From NCBI GenBank assembly GCA_012184525.1, contig WOFQ01000089.1, positions 1 through 64,000 on the forward strand: a stretch of 64,000 nucleotides of DNA. Reading direction: 5' to 3'. This stretch comes from Xenoacremonium recifei. Taxonomy: Eukaryota > Ascomycota > Sordariomycetes > Hypocreales > Nectriaceae. Shown piece after piece: positions 43,441-54,628 of the stretch (position 1 is the first letter of the stretch; each line of letters starts with the position of its first letter). Under the pieces are notes generated by a model. That model searched no databases. It saw nothing but the letters and a program-made list of their open reading frames with translations, and was not told the origin of the DNA. A program made the position numbers and the translations under genes.

Positions 43441-44606
43441 ATGGCATTGCCAGAAAATCAAGAGTTAGTCACTCTTACTTATGGCTGTACTCCTTGGCGA
43501 AGAAGTAGCCAAGATGCATTCAATCTCTATAATGGGGGATCCAAGCTTTGGAAGAAAACCGATCTTCGAGATATCGAAGGACAACTTTCGAAGTCAGAGA
43601 TCCTTGAAAGCTTCAAAGTTCGTTTGATTGATGGTAAAACGGTACTGATAGCGAATCCAATTTACGGCGAACGAAACCCAGTATGGTGAGAAAGTCCTTG
43701 GTGTTGCGATGCGCCTTGCTGACCTTGTCGATTGAATCTCCAGGCAGCCGCGGGTTCAATTTCAGGAGTACTGGCGACTGGTCAAAACGGAGCCTGACCG
43801 TCCCCCGGAGACATATCACTGCTCCTACCTTGTAGATTGGGTAAACATATCCGCCCGAACGTTTGGAGGTGTTATGGAGAAGTCGAGGTCAGACTTCGAA
43901 GTGAATAGGCTTACCTGGAACAAGACCGAGAGCTTCAAGTTGCTGAGCTCGCAACTTGAAAAGATACCTGTGATGCAAAAGGTGACGAAGGTCATTTGCT
44001 TCGGATTAGGCGATATGTTCCGCAAACCTCCAGAGTGGATGACCAGGAAAACGAGCTCAGATGAGCATGAAGAACTGGAAGCCAGCCTTGTTCATCCCAG
44101 AATGGTCCAGCACTCAATCGCCTTGACCATCGCCCAGATTTGTCGTGATAGAACAGAGAACAAAGTTCAATTGCTGGCGCAGGATCCTGACTATACAGAA
44201 GAATCAAAACAAATGTTGCAGGATTACGGCTTTTCGATCGTTGGACAGTTTGGGGCTGGTGGTTTTGCTGAAGTCGATGACCATTCCGTGGTTTTCTCGG
44301 TCTTTGTTGAAGCTCCCCTGAAGCAGATTATTGCCGATATCGCACGACCTCAGGTAATAATTAGTACAGGGTTCGATACTTTTAACGACGCTGAGTATGT
44401 CAGTCGTGCCCTCAAATATCAGCAATGGTTTTACTGACCAGATCGATCATAGGAAGCCTTGGGTGGATGCGGAATCTCCTCGGACAGAGGAAATGTGGAA
44501 AGAATATGATCGGATAGATTTCCCAATTTCACCTGAAGATGAAGAGTTGATGAGCAAACTACGCAAGGTGTATATCTACATCAAAAAGGAAGTTGGTTGT
44601 TTTTGA
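43441..44606 (+). CDS. SRR1-like domain protein, three exons, 349 aa
   Basis: Exons 43441-43685, 43744-44394 and 44453-44606. Both introns are 58 nt (GTGAGA...CCAG; GTATGT...TTACTGACC...ATAG) and rejoin the frame. The middle of the protein has VTKVICFGLGDMF, then LTIAQICRD, LLAQDPDYTEESKQMLQDYGF, and VVFSVFVEAPLKQIIADIARP. These are the landmarks of the SRR1 (sensitivity to red light reduced) family: a GlxS-like turn, a D-P-Y segment and a P-K-Q-I segment. The N-terminus (LWKKTDLRDIEGQL, IDGKTVLIANP) is typical of fungal members. SRR1 proteins are linked to circadian or transcript control in other organisms; the fungal role is unknown. The last exon ends ...EEMWKEYDRIDFP then YIYIKKE. It appears intact. 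Confidence 0.78.
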
Positions 44607-45647
44607 TGGGTATCTGGGTCTTTACTTGAGTTCCAATGAGTTGTTTGCTCTCCTGGACAACTCTCGCCTCTTATAGGAGTGACTTTTGATTGTTTGACTC
44701 TCAAAGAACTCGAGATGCCAGCGTGTGGCCTTGAGGTTATGGGCCGTTGATACTACATACACGAGGCGCCTCTCTATAGAAGGCCGCCGGTGATATGGTC
44801 TGAGGCTTTGCTATTGCCTCCTCGCCGCCTCTAACAGTCCTGTAAGGATATGGCTTTACATGTTCCTCTCCTATATATCCACTGTCCTCACACAATACAA
44901 GCACTCTTTACTCTCCGCTCCGTCGACAAATTTCTCCCGACTATCTTCGCGTACCGACTAAATCCGTCGAGATTTTAGCTGTACAGCTTCGTCGGTGACC
45001 TCTTGCTCTGCCTCTTTCCACTTGAGCTGCCAAGGGGTCTTCCCGCGTCTCGTTAGCAGTGGCGCGGCAATGGGATGCAAAATGTAGGAATTACTTCGGA
45101 TAAGAATTAGAGTTATACGAAGTACCTCTCTTGACGTAGTTCTAGAGACTTAATAGTAATCGTTGCTAAAGGTATAAACCTCAAAAATCACTCCGTCCAT
45201 CATACTGTTACGATTACTTAGCCACCCTGAAATCGATACAACTTGGTTGCCATTAGCTACTTATGCACTGCTAGACGTGACACCTGAAGTCTTACGCTCA
45301 TTATGTATCTATCCTGCTCACTAGTAAGGTAACCTACTATTTGTCGTACTTAGCTTATTAGTTGGAAGATAGATCGTCGAACAGGAAGAGAACATAAGAC
45401 GTTTAACTTGAATATCACACCCCAAAGACTATGTTAGAATTCAATTTGGTTGCACGTGAGACACTACCTTTGCGATGCAAGTAACTGTAGGTGGTCTTTT
45501 CGTGCTATGCCTTGCCAGCATTTCCACCACTTCATCATAACCTCATTGCTAGGAAACTCATACATATATGGCACTCAGAAACCGGTTCCTGATTTACCTC
45601 ACTCCGTCTTCTTTGAACAGTTGCAGCAGGAATAGCACGCCCCACAA
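44607..45647. other. 1-kb stretch, nothing recognised
   Basis: Mixed-composition sequence with scattered stops on all frames. A small plus-strand frame (45450-45635) has no support. No repeats shared with other parts of the window were noticed. Confidence 0.45.
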
Positions 45648-46154
45648 TCACCGTGTACCATTTTCACTTCCTCCTTGCAAGTGCAGCAAATCAAAGTGTT
45701 TGAATCCATAGTGGTTGGTTCTAGATATCAGTATAAAATAGTGGACGGATTGGCGTGGCGTTGCTTGGGACTTAGTGAAACCACGAAAAATTTGATCGTT
45801 AAGGGCTTCGAGGCTTGCAGGCAACTCGCCGAGATCGTCGTTACCATACACATCTTTGAAGTCACAGGCAAGGAGGTTAAGGAGACCGCCTTCTAGATCC
45901 ATTGTCTACTCTTCCAGCAGCTCAATAAAGCTATCGAGAGCCTCTTATGATGCAAGATGGTCGACAGCCAGGAACTCGCGAAGAGGAGTCTCTGGAGACC
46001 GGCGTACAAGCTCTTGAAGCTGCTGACTGGCAGTATATAAATCCATTGGCTGCCTTTCAAAGCCAAATGTATTCCCGAATACCCGTGACTTCCTCGAGCA
46101 GTTGGCGATAGTGTCGGTTTTGACTGCGTTCCATGCGATAATACATCTGGTCAC
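45648..46154 (-). pseudogene. Decayed DDE transposase C-terminus (pogo/Fot1 superfamily)
   Basis: Minus-strand frames read IIAWNAVKTDTIANCSRKS, the W-x-x-V-x-x-x-T-I-x-N-C box at the end of pogo/Fot1/Tigger DDE transposases. A leucine-rich acidic tail follows (LQELVRRS, ALDSFIELLEE, LLNLLACDFKDVYGND). Two in-frame stops (TAA after HLAS, TAG after LLEE) both fit CAA/CAG to TAA/TAG. The upstream catalytic part is missing. It differs from the 60-62 kb element, so it is a second family. Confidence 0.5.
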
Positions 46155-46810
46155 AGCTTATAGGATTATTATCTCGTGCTTAGAATCGCAGTTCTCGGAG
46201 ACAATATAAATAAGGAACCCAAGGCACACCTTTTTATAGTTAACTTTGAGTTATTGATGTTGCTTAGTGGGTTCGCGGAGTTCCGGTAACCTAATAGTTG
46301 AATTGCCTGTAGAACTTCTAGGTGCAGGGGACAATAGGTAAGACTAATAAATGAATACATAATATATATATTAGAAGCATATATCTTATTTAAAAATTCA
46401 GATATTATATCTCTAGAGTTCCTTATGAGATCGTAGTCAGATCTCTCAATTTCGTTTCCAAAGGCAAAGAGATCTATAATGAGATTAAATTAAATGATAT
46501 GGGCACTCCCACAGAAACGGATAAAAATTAAATCCACCCAGGCTCTGTTTGCGAGCCGACGCAGCCATATAATTTCGTTGAACACAAATGCCATCCAGCC
46601 AAGACAACCCCCAAATTGAATAACTATGCTTCACATTACACCAGGTAGTGATGTACGCGCAAAGTGACTGTACTACCATAAGCTCCCTAGTTCTGTTTCC
46701 TCTTCCGGCGAAGCAACATCTTCCCACTCAGGTTCAATGTATAGGCCGAGTATAATCTTGTACGTCTTCCCTCTTTGCGTGTTTATATGCATGCAGATCT
46801 GATGTTGAAA
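46155..46810. other. AT-rich spacer, no gene
   Basis: Contains runs of TATATATTAG near 46360-46420 and no credible frame. Possibly the decayed 5' remainder of the transposon remnant at 45648. Confidence 0.4.
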
Positions 46811-47480
46811 TTAAGCCTTCGTACCGATGAAGCTAGTCTGATCTTTGACCCCCATTAAAGATTTGCAAAAATAATCCATAAATTTCAAGGTAAGGGAGAG
46901 CTCAGAGAATCTGTCCTCGAAGGGTAGCTCTTTCACCAGCTGAAATGCGTGTTTTCTTGGGAATATATGCTTTAGATCCAGCCTTATACAAGCGGTGGGA
47001 GACGTGTAGACCCAATACTGGATTAACACATTAATACCGGACTTTGTCCATCTTTGGAGGGTATGGTAGGTTGTGTAGGCAGAGGTATCGATGTACCCTG
47101 TGCCGCTGGGACTGTTGGTGCTAGGGGTGTTGTAGCGAATATGTCTTCCTCGTTGCAACCCTTGTTGTTTGTAGGCTGATGTCCTTTGTTAGAATCGGCA
47201 TTTAACGGTTGTTGTCGATATCAACGAAGCATCACATACATGATGATCCAGCGAAGTTTCTCTTTGCGGAGCTAACGTCGTGAACGATTTGCTTTTCCTT
47301 CTTCATAATTTTCTCCTGAAGCTCCTAGATTGCATGCTCTTATGAGTGACATGTACCGAATTTGGAGCGATCCTGGCGAGGGAAGAGGGTCAGCGATAAA
47401 GGCACTGTTCATCGCTTCCTTCGTAGCCTCAGTGGGCATACTGAAAGGGTGTTTGGAGGGGGGTTGTTGATGAGCTGGGA
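46811..47480 (-). pseudogene. Diverged copy of the 48.0-49.0 kb sequence
   Basis: Several blocks align in order with 48470-48960. Examples are CAACCCTTGTTGTTTGTAGG against CAACCCTTTTTTTTATAGG, GATCCTGGCGAGGGAAGAGG against CAGTCCTGGCAAAGGAAGAG, and GGTTGTTGATGAGCTGGGAG against GATTGTTGATGAGTTCGGAG. The minus-strand frame at 47158-46811 has no recognised motif and differs from the protein predicted at 48012. One copy of an old duplication has decayed. Confidence 0.5.
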
Positions 47481-47556
47481 GGACAAGGAGAGGACATGAT
47501 TAGATGAAAAATGGAAACAAGCGCTTTTTCTGACATTAATACTTGAATAGGGATTT

Positions 47557-47742
47557 TTACTTGCGACTAATGTGTACAAGATCCTGACTCTTATTAGATA
47601 TTTTGAGCGTGATTCCTGAGCCCGCTATTTTTTGAAGGACAAGCTGCATAGCACGAGTCAATCGGAAGGTACGGAGATGTTCTTGCGTCGATAGTGCACG
47701 GTGGAAAAGAAAGATATAGATAAATAGGTGAAAGCGAGACAT
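47557..47742 (-). other. Short frame related to the window-start fragment
   Basis: A 61-codon frame with FLFHRALSTQEHLRTFRLTR and LQKIAGSGITLKISNK. The FHRALS part and its DNA resemble bases 1-60 of the window. It is too short and isolated to call a gene and could be an exon of a larger unrecognised gene. Confidence 0.3.
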
Positions 47743-48011
47743 AATCTACTTAAGGGCAATTGGAGAGTGTAACGGTCACACGTAGCCATTAGGCCACAGG
47801 GCAAAAGGTTAGGCTACAATTATCCGAGTAACTATAGTGGTACTGCAGCTAGTTACATAGGGCTCGTAGCACTTTTACGAGGGACCAGGTCTTTATGGTG
47901 AGCAACCATGTATACAAGTGAAGAGCTTAGGATCGTCCACTGGTATAAATTTGATCAACAAACTTACGCACCACTATAAATAGGAATAAAAGTATATAAC
48001 CAACCAGGAAA

Positions 48012-49023
48012 TTAAAAGTAGCTCTCTTCCTCTTGCAACTCCTCGTTTTCCACAGGCTTCCACTCTGGTTCAATATGAAGGGTTATTGATAATTGCTGGC
48101 CCCATGTGAGTTTTTTGCTCTGATACCGGTCCTTGACATATTCCTTGAACTGATGCATAAGCCCGTCCTTGATGTCCTCGAAATCTTCTGCAAAATCTTC
48201 TGCATCGCCGGGATGCAGCACGATTTTGCACTGTTTCTTGCCCATTACAAGCTTGAAAGTAATTGCGACCCATCCATTCTGAATTTGTAACTCCTCAACC
48301 AATTCCGTAAGGGTGAAGTCGAAGAAGCGTTTGCTGAGGCCTTTGGAAAGAACACAATGGTACGGGCGATAGTGTATGCAGTAATGAACTCGGATAGATA
48401 CTTGAAAAAATTCGAGAATTGCGGGAACAGAGGAACGTGGGGATATCTCTTCCTTATTGGGTTGTTTGTTACTGCAACCCTTTTTTTTTATAGGCTGATG
48501 TGTCTTGTTAGAACCTGCAGGTAGCAATTCTTTTTGGTGCGAAAAGAGTAATCATGTACATTACAATCTGGCAGACTGTCTCTTTTCCGAGTCAGTGGTG
48601 GTGTAGAAAGTGCATTTTTCCTCTTGCTTCGCAATCTCTTGTGAATAATTGACCTTTGATTGTTCTTATTGCCGAGATGCCCCGGCTTTAGATCAGTCCT
48701 GGCAAAGGAAGAGTATCAGCGATTAAGGCAGTTCTTGCTATTTTTGTTTCAATCCTTCAACTGCACGAAACAGAATCGTCTTGAGCATCTGGGAAAGAGG
48801 ATGTGAGGGGCACGACAAACCGGGCAGAAAGCTGGATGTACAGTGGATTGTAAAAATACAAGCCATAGTCTGTTTCATTTTCGTCGATGACAAAAGTCTC
48901 AGTGGGGACCTCAGATGGTTGTTCATGGGGGATTGTTGATGAGTTCGGAGGACGAGCAGGCAATCCGGAAGATATCTGAGTGTCAGAGGAAGAGAGAAGG
49001 TACAAGACATGAGGCATCTCCAA
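48012..49023 (-). CDS. Possible orphan gene, two frames, uncertain splicing
   Basis: An upstream frame (49023-48757) reads ETFVIDENETDYGLYFYNP and QLSARFVVPLTSSFPDAQ. A downstream frame (48527-48012) reads FFDFTLTELVEELQIQNGW, FKLVMGKKQCKIVLHPGDAE and HIEPEWKPVENEELQEEE. The composition is protein-like and the region has a decayed relative at 46811-47480, which supports an original gene. I could not find an intron that cleanly joins the frames; a stop-rich gap of about 230 bp lies between them. No domain is recognised. It may be a gene with two exons, two separate genes, or a partly decayed copy. Confidence 0.35.
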
Positions 49024-49050
49024 TGGGGATGGGATGCTGACCGGAATTAG

Positions 49051-49527
49051 TTAGTAGTCACGGAAATCAAACTCAATGTTATCCGCTTTGGCCGGATATT
49101 CAAGATACCTGGAGCTATTTTGAAACTCAACTGTTTCTGTAGCTGCGCTAGCCACCATTGAAAGTTCGTGTTCTTCCTTGCCATGAACCCTTGTCATGTG
49201 TCGCTTTCGATTGTCCTTGCGTGGAAAACTTTTGCCTCCTCGCTCAGAATACTCGCAACCTGGCTTGGAGCAGAAGAACTTCTTCTTTTTCTCGTGTCGA
49301 TCGTTGATGTGACGCTGAAGATGAGTCGTGGTTCCGAAAGCCAAGCTACAGCCAGGGTAAGTGCACTTGTGTGATTTTGTGTGGTAACGTCGGTGATGCC
49401 TGCAAGATGTGAGCCGCCATTCTCTGCCCAGCTCGCGGAGACTGTCAACGCACTGTAGCTTAGACGGCTGGTCAAATGACTTGCCGCAGCCCGGTTCATT
49501 GCAAGGAAAGGGTAGCCCCGATGGCAT
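49051..49527 (-). CDS. C2H2 zinc-finger protein, about 140 aa
   Basis: Exons 49527-49454 and 49399-49051, with a 54-nt phase-2 intron (GTGCGT...TTGCAG), which reads through in frame if unspliced. After splicing, finger one is CNEPGCGKSF then HHRRYH. Finger two is CTYPGCSLAFGTTTHLQRH then NDRH. Finger three is CSKPGCEYSERGGKSF then RKRHMTRVH. The tandem C-x4-C...H-x3,4-H fingers suggest a nucleic-acid-binding protein, probably a transcription regulator. The tail is acidic and aromatic (DNIEFDFRDY). Removing the intron improves finger one, which favours splicing. It diverges from the decayed gene at 49688. No sign of decay. Confidence 0.72.
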   Translation of the reverse strand: MPSGLPFPCNEPGCGKSFDQPSKLQCVDSLRELGREWRLTSCRHHRRYHTKSHKCTYPGCSLAFGTTTHLQRHINDRHEKKKKFFCSKPGCEYSERGGKSFPRKDNRKRHMTRVHGKEEHELSMVASAATETVEFQNSSRYLEYPAKADNIEFDFRDY

Positions 49528-49687
49528 ATCAGAGAGTGATGTGTTTGGCGATGCGCTAAGTTAGTTCTGTGTTTTTGGAACAGGGAGAGAGGCTGTCGAG
49601 TTATCCCGCTGCTGTATTTCGTGTTGTATGGTCGGTGCTGGCATGACCAAAGCTGGGGATGGCTGGCTGTAAATATACCCCTGAGCC

Positions 49688-50400
49688 ATGCAAGATCCCA
49701 CACCACCCAATCAACATCTCTTTTCCCTTATTAATGTCACCGTGAGTAATAAATTCAATTGGACAGCTGTGGAAACCAACCCAACCACATTGGAAATAGG
49801 CGCTTTCTCGCGTCTACAACGCGGAGCTATTACCAGCTTCAACCACGAGACGCCTAATTCAGATGTTTTCATCGCCTCGACGAATATTTCTGGCCCGGTA
49901 TATAATGGCAATAAGGCAGAGCATTGGGCTTGTTATAGCCTTGAGTATGCCATTGTCCACTAGGCCTCCCATGGGCAGGCATCTCTCACGATCAAACTGG
50001 CGCTTTGGTGCCTAGCTATAATGGCTACAAAAGGGGACTGAAACCTCAGCTATTCGTATCCCCGCTTGAGCACCTGGCACTGGGATGGAGTAACTTGCGT
50101 TCATAATAATTCTGCCGCCACCAAGCCGATCCTGCCCCGGCGGGATATGCATCAAGGACCAGTTGCTAGCTGATTCGAGAGGCGAACATCACCGGAGGCA
50201 GCAAAGCGACGAGCGAATTTCAGCAGCCTGACCATACACAAAGTCAGTACACACACTCTCAAACTGGCGAGTCTAATAATTACTACCGTGAAAATATTCT
50301 TGTTCATCCACATGGAGGCCCTTCCACTGATTACCAAACAAAACCATTCCCAGACCAAGCGAGCCAGCACTCCAGAACGACACATGGGTGCTCCTCGCTA
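49688..50400 (+). pseudogene. RIP-decayed copy of the 1650-3071 orphan gene
   Basis: The plus strand matches the second half of the 1650 gene: ATNISGPVYNGNKAEHWACY here against STDISGSAYSDNNAENWSYY there, then TIKLALWCLAIMA against TIKLALWCLAMMA, then KATSEFQQPD against EATSEFQQPE. In-frame stops appear where the intact gene has codons such as TGG (TAG at about 49961) and Arg (TGA at about 50039). C-to-T and G-to-A changes predominate. The 5' half of the gene is absent. Confidence 0.85.
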
Positions 50401-51089
50401 CAATTTCTGCTGAGCTTCCTGCCGCGAATCCGTGCACAAGCGCGATTGGAGTAGTGTGTTGTTATTGGAGGTGTTGGCAATTGGGTCCGGTTGGTGGGCA
50501 CGGGGCGACGCTGTTGTAGGTCGGCGCAGTAGGGCGTCAATTCCCAGTTCTATTAGTCCAAGGAGCTATTGGTGAAGTGTCGGTCAAGTCGGCGCTTAGA
50601 TCCAGTGGGAAATTGTCGTGCGGCTTCTTCGGGTTTGGCGGCAGGGCTGCTTCGTAGGAGCGCTATCAAAGTGCCTCGCGAGCTTCTGTGCTCAACTTGG
50701 CGGGGGAGTGGATCCCCAGGTCGAAGGGGTCCGGGGCAGCGGGCGCGTTTGTCCGAGGCGAACCCATCACTGCCACTGGAGGCTGAGCAAGGCGCAGTCC
50801 TGGGTTGTTTATCGCGCGCTGCTAAAGGAGAGTTCTGTGAGTAGTTTCGCTTTCTTGAGGCCACCGTGCCAAGAAATGTCGTTATAAAAGGCCACGCGAC
50901 TCATCGGTTCTCTGCTTAATCACACTTCTCCAGGCTCCGACTCTTTCAGCACAGTACGAAGGCGGCTAACAGGGGAACCATCCATGTACACAGACCTGTC
51001 AGCCTACTGGGCTCCGCCAACAAAGACATAAATGCACGGACCATAGTGAATACTTTTTCTCCTTCACATTTCACCTCGAGAATTTCCGC
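50401..51089. other. GC-richer spacer, overlapping shadow frames only
   Basis: Open frames on both strands at 50553-50890 overlap each other and carry no motif. I see no supported gene. The start of the DUF7923-like remnant may extend into the 3' part. Confidence 0.4.
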
Positions 51090-51909
51090 TCCGTCACCAC
51101 GCGCCTCACCTCTCACGCATCCAAACTCTCCTCGCATCCGTCACCATCAGGAAAAGTCTCACGGCACTGAAATTTGGTAAGGCAGCCCAGGCACTTAACG
51201 AGGCTATCCGAGCCAGCCTTCGACGGAAGGGCCTTGAGAGTTGCGAGATCCTGATACGCGTATACGCAAACCTCATCGGCTTATCCAAGTGTCTCAGCAA
51301 GAACGGGCTTTGCGGTGCTGACAAGCGATCCCTGGCACCCTTCATTAGAGGCTTCAACCGATCTTACGGCTTAACTGACTTTATAGATCCTGGCGAATCA
51401 AAGGAGAATGCCAATCACAAGCTCAAGGCAATACTGCGACTTTATGCCAATAATACCCAGTGCAAGCAGATCTACTTCGCCGCCTGCCACGATATCAGTT
51501 ACTTGCCAACTTAACTCCATATAGAGGCAATAATAAGAGGTTCACTCTTATAAAAACTCCTAGCCTGCGGTTCCATCCCGAGTTTAGCAAGCTAGGCATG
51601 ACTGTGGAGGAACTTACTGGCATCTTCCGCACAATTCCCCTCAACCAGCCTTCTATCTCGCAGCCACCAATAAACGCCGCCCTGTCTACAAGCTTATTAA
51701 AAAGCATAACATCCTCACCTACAGCAAGCTATATCCCTCCTATGAGATCTTCAAGTTCACGCTTCAATAATAACTCTGCTTCCAGTATACGCAGTAACTG
51801 GAGAGAGAAGGACTATACGGAAACTAGAAACCAGACCTATACAATATCAACACCTTATCCTCCAGCATCTAAAATTGACTCACTACCGAAAAGAAAAGGA
51901 TATACCTGA
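51090..51909 (+). pseudogene. DUF7923-like (CCCH zinc-finger protein family) remnant, frame-shifted
   Basis: The plus strand reads KGLESCEILIRVYANLIGLSK, then LAPFIRGFNRSYGLTDF, then KAILRLYANNTQCKQIYFAA and CHDISYL. After a one-base frame change at about 51507 it continues with LTPYRGNNKRFTLIKTP, FHPEFSKLGMTVEELTGIFR. This order is typical of a fungal family often annotated DUF7923 and fused to CCCH zinc fingers. No zinc finger follows here, only a Ser-rich tail. The N-terminus is also missing. The break plus truncation mark it as a remnant. The family name is from memory. Confidence 0.6.
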
Positions 51910-52868
51910 AAGATATGTTGTCTTGAATGCTACGCGAGAACGTCTCGATGCTTGTATGTGGGTTGCTGAACCCTCCCATCCACGTGTCTCATTTTATTTA
52001 TCGTAGGAATGAGCGCTGCATTTTACCAATAATAGCCTTGCGAATCTATCGAAATAGCTTCTTGCAGTTGACTAATGGATGGCAACGACCTATGGCGCGG
52101 TGGTGGCTGTTAGTGCATCACAAAAATTTGCTGAGGATTTGCCATAGTCGCCAAACCCACTGGATCTACTATTTGCGGGCCAATATCCGCAAGATCAATC
52201 TGAAACCCCTGACTGGCTGCCACGGCGGAAGGGTGTCCTGTGTGAATATGTGATACGTTCTGAGAGTTTGCAGAGCTCGGCTGTTCTGCTAGAGACGATA
52301 AATGTCGAGTCCTGGACTTGATTCATGGATGTAACTTCAATGACTGTGGAATGCTGTGGGTTGATTATTTTCCCCGCCGATCGATCTGTTGCTTCTAGTT
52401 TGTCGGGCCTTGTTCCTCCGGCGGTGCTAGCATGTGATATATACGTCATTGTAACTGTCGCGGACGTAGCAGCTTGCTTGTTGTTCAGTGTCCTTCGTGA
52501 CTCCGTTATTTGAGTCGCTAGGGACTTGATCTAGCCAACCTTGGAGTGATGAAGTGCAATCAACTATCTACTGTACCATTTGCTGTGCAGCATGTCGTGC
52601 CGAATGTCCGTCGGTCCCAAGTCTACATTGAGACTTCCATAGAAATTTTGTAGATAGCTGTCATTCGAGAATACGTTATTCAAAATCACGTTCCAACTCG
52701 GCCCTCTGACCCCAGTTTCCCACAACTAGTGAAAGCGTTAAAACTAGGTTTTCACCGTTATGGCACCCGAGCTGGCGCTGGAGTGCTCACAGGCGCGACT
52801 GCTGCCATTATAGCGTGCGGATTGGGCGAAGTCTACAGGTCAACGCCCATGGGAGGGTTCTAAGAAGT
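51910..52868. other. Intergenic 1 kb, nothing supported
   Basis: A 108-codon plus frame (51927-52253) starts within the tail region of the DUF7923-like remnant and shows no motif. The rest is stop-rich. Confidence 0.4.
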
Positions 52869-53441
52869 CATTGGATACGCACGGGCACAATAGAGTGAAC
52901 GTGTTAATTGCGAGCGAGGAATTCAATGCTCTTACTAGTATTGATCTCATTTGATTCAGGTCCTCCTCTATTCTCGAAAGGAAGGGTCACTTTAACTCCT
53001 CTCCGTTCTGGATACAAGGATACATATGTTATAGCGAAAGGCGGAGCCTCTAATCCGTTAGATTGACGAAAATATGCAATTAGGGGGGCGTCCTAAAGGA
53101 GCTAGCCCCTACAAATCGAGTGTAGTGGAGGAGGTTTGACAATCCCCGCACAACAACGAAGAGTCAAGATCAATACAATGAACCAACAGCATCATCACTT
53201 TCTACCTGTGCATTAAATGTTGGATACGCACGGGCACGATGGGGTGAACGTATTAGTTGCGAGCTAGGAATTTGATGCTCTTATTGATTGAAGTCTTCTT
53301 GTGTCCTCCAGCCTTCCCAAAGGAGGGGTTCTTTTAACTCCTCTCCGTTATGGCTATAAGGATATGTATGTAGTAAAGAAAAATGGGACTCCAAATCTAA
53401 CATTAAATGCAATTATCCCCTCGTCCCTTAGCGTATCCAAC
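52869..53441. mobile_element. Rearranged LTR copies (same family as 37029-37416)
   Basis: Two LTR starts (TTGGATACGCACGGGCAC at 52871 and 53216) precede one LTR end (GCGTATCCAACA at about 53430-53441). The segment TTAGATTGACGA...CATTAAATG near 53060-53215 matches the right half of the solo LTR at 37 kb. The arrangement suggests one LTR, or two abutting copies, rearranged by internal recombination. No internal genes remain. Confidence 0.8.
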
Positions 53442-53604
53442 ATAATCTAATAAGCGTGATGGGGAGAGCCTCTTTGGTAGGTTAAACTCTATAATATAAT
53501 ATGAAATTAGCTCTATAGCGAGTGTCTCCACCCAATACTAATGGTATAAAGCTTACACCTTCTCAACACCGCAACACCATCACACCATCACCACTACCCT
53601 GATT

Positions 53605-54628
53605 ATGGATATCTCCAAGTACGCGGCAGGGCCAGATAGTTATATTCAATTATCCGCCTTTCAGATATCTGCTTTTTTCAAACGTCATGGATCTATCACA
53701 AGCGAAGACTGTGATCGTCTCGCCGCTAGCATCTTGAGCTGTTCCGTCGCCCCAACGCCGGTACAGGGTGCCACCAGCTATACTGTGACGGCTGCTGACA
53801 CCAACTCAACCGCTAAAGTGGTACAATTTCGGACCCAAAAACTGGACATGGACTTTATTGAGCTTGCACAACAGTCCTACGGCGATTTTGTCCCCAAATG
53901 TCAGCTCTACAGCTCAATGTTAGGGGACGTCCATGTCTACGTATGGGATCTTGTCCCGGGGCCCGCCTTTTGTCGAGTTCGCCGCGAATTTCTTGCTCTT
54001 GACACTAGGATGGAGCAACGTTTACAGCAAACCGTGAAAGATTTTGCAAGGTCTGTCTATTTATGTGCTCTATTAAGATTTTCGCTAATCTGGAGACTCC
54101 AGATTTTTCGCTTCAGCTTGGAATAACCGTCCAACTATTCAAGAACCTCCTGGCCTACTCGATGAGTATCGTGGCATTCTCGATCAAGTCTCTCAGGGAC
54201 TACCAGATCAGCTGCAAACTAAATTGAACGAGGTCCGGAAGGGTCTTCCGCTTCTCTTCAGGCCCGGCTTTCCCATGGCTTTACAGCACGACGACCTTTT
54301 GGAGAACAACATCCATGTGGATGAGGCTACAGGTCGCATCACGGGTATCGTCGATTGGTCTGATGCTATAATTGCACCATTTGGAGTTTCTATTAGCGGC
54401 CTTGAAACTATTTTTGGCGTTCAGACTCGTAGTATGTGGCACTTTCATCCAAGTCACCATACACTTCGAAAATGTTTCTGGGAAACTTTCTATAGAGAGA
54501 CTGGGAATATCTCGGAAGAGGATCGGCATTCAATTGAAATAGCAAGGCTTTTTGGTCTATTTCGAACCCATGGCTTTGAAGAAAAGGACCAGGCAATTGT
54601 GTATCTCAAGGCACTGTGTTTACTTTAG
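53605..54628 (+). CDS. APH-type phosphotransferase, second gene, 323 aa
   Basis: Exons 53605-54050 and 54103-54628, with a 52-nt phase-2 intron (GTCTGT...CGCTAATC...CCAG), give 323 residues. The catalytic loop QHDDLLENN (H211, D213, N218) and IVDWSDA (about 231-237) are intact. The N-terminal part contains TAKVVQFRTQKLDMDF and HVYVWDLVPGPAF, which fit the small lobe and hinge. It is shorter than the APH gene at 38063 and not closely similar to it. The substrate is unknown. Such genes expand in fungi. It begins about 160 bp after LTR remnants. A TATA-like ATAATATAATATG lies near 53490-53503. Confidence 0.82.

Noticed and set aside
50553..50887. Overlapping frames on both strands in a GC-richer patch
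   Set aside because: They overlap each other and carry no motif; GC-rich sequence has fewer stops by chance.
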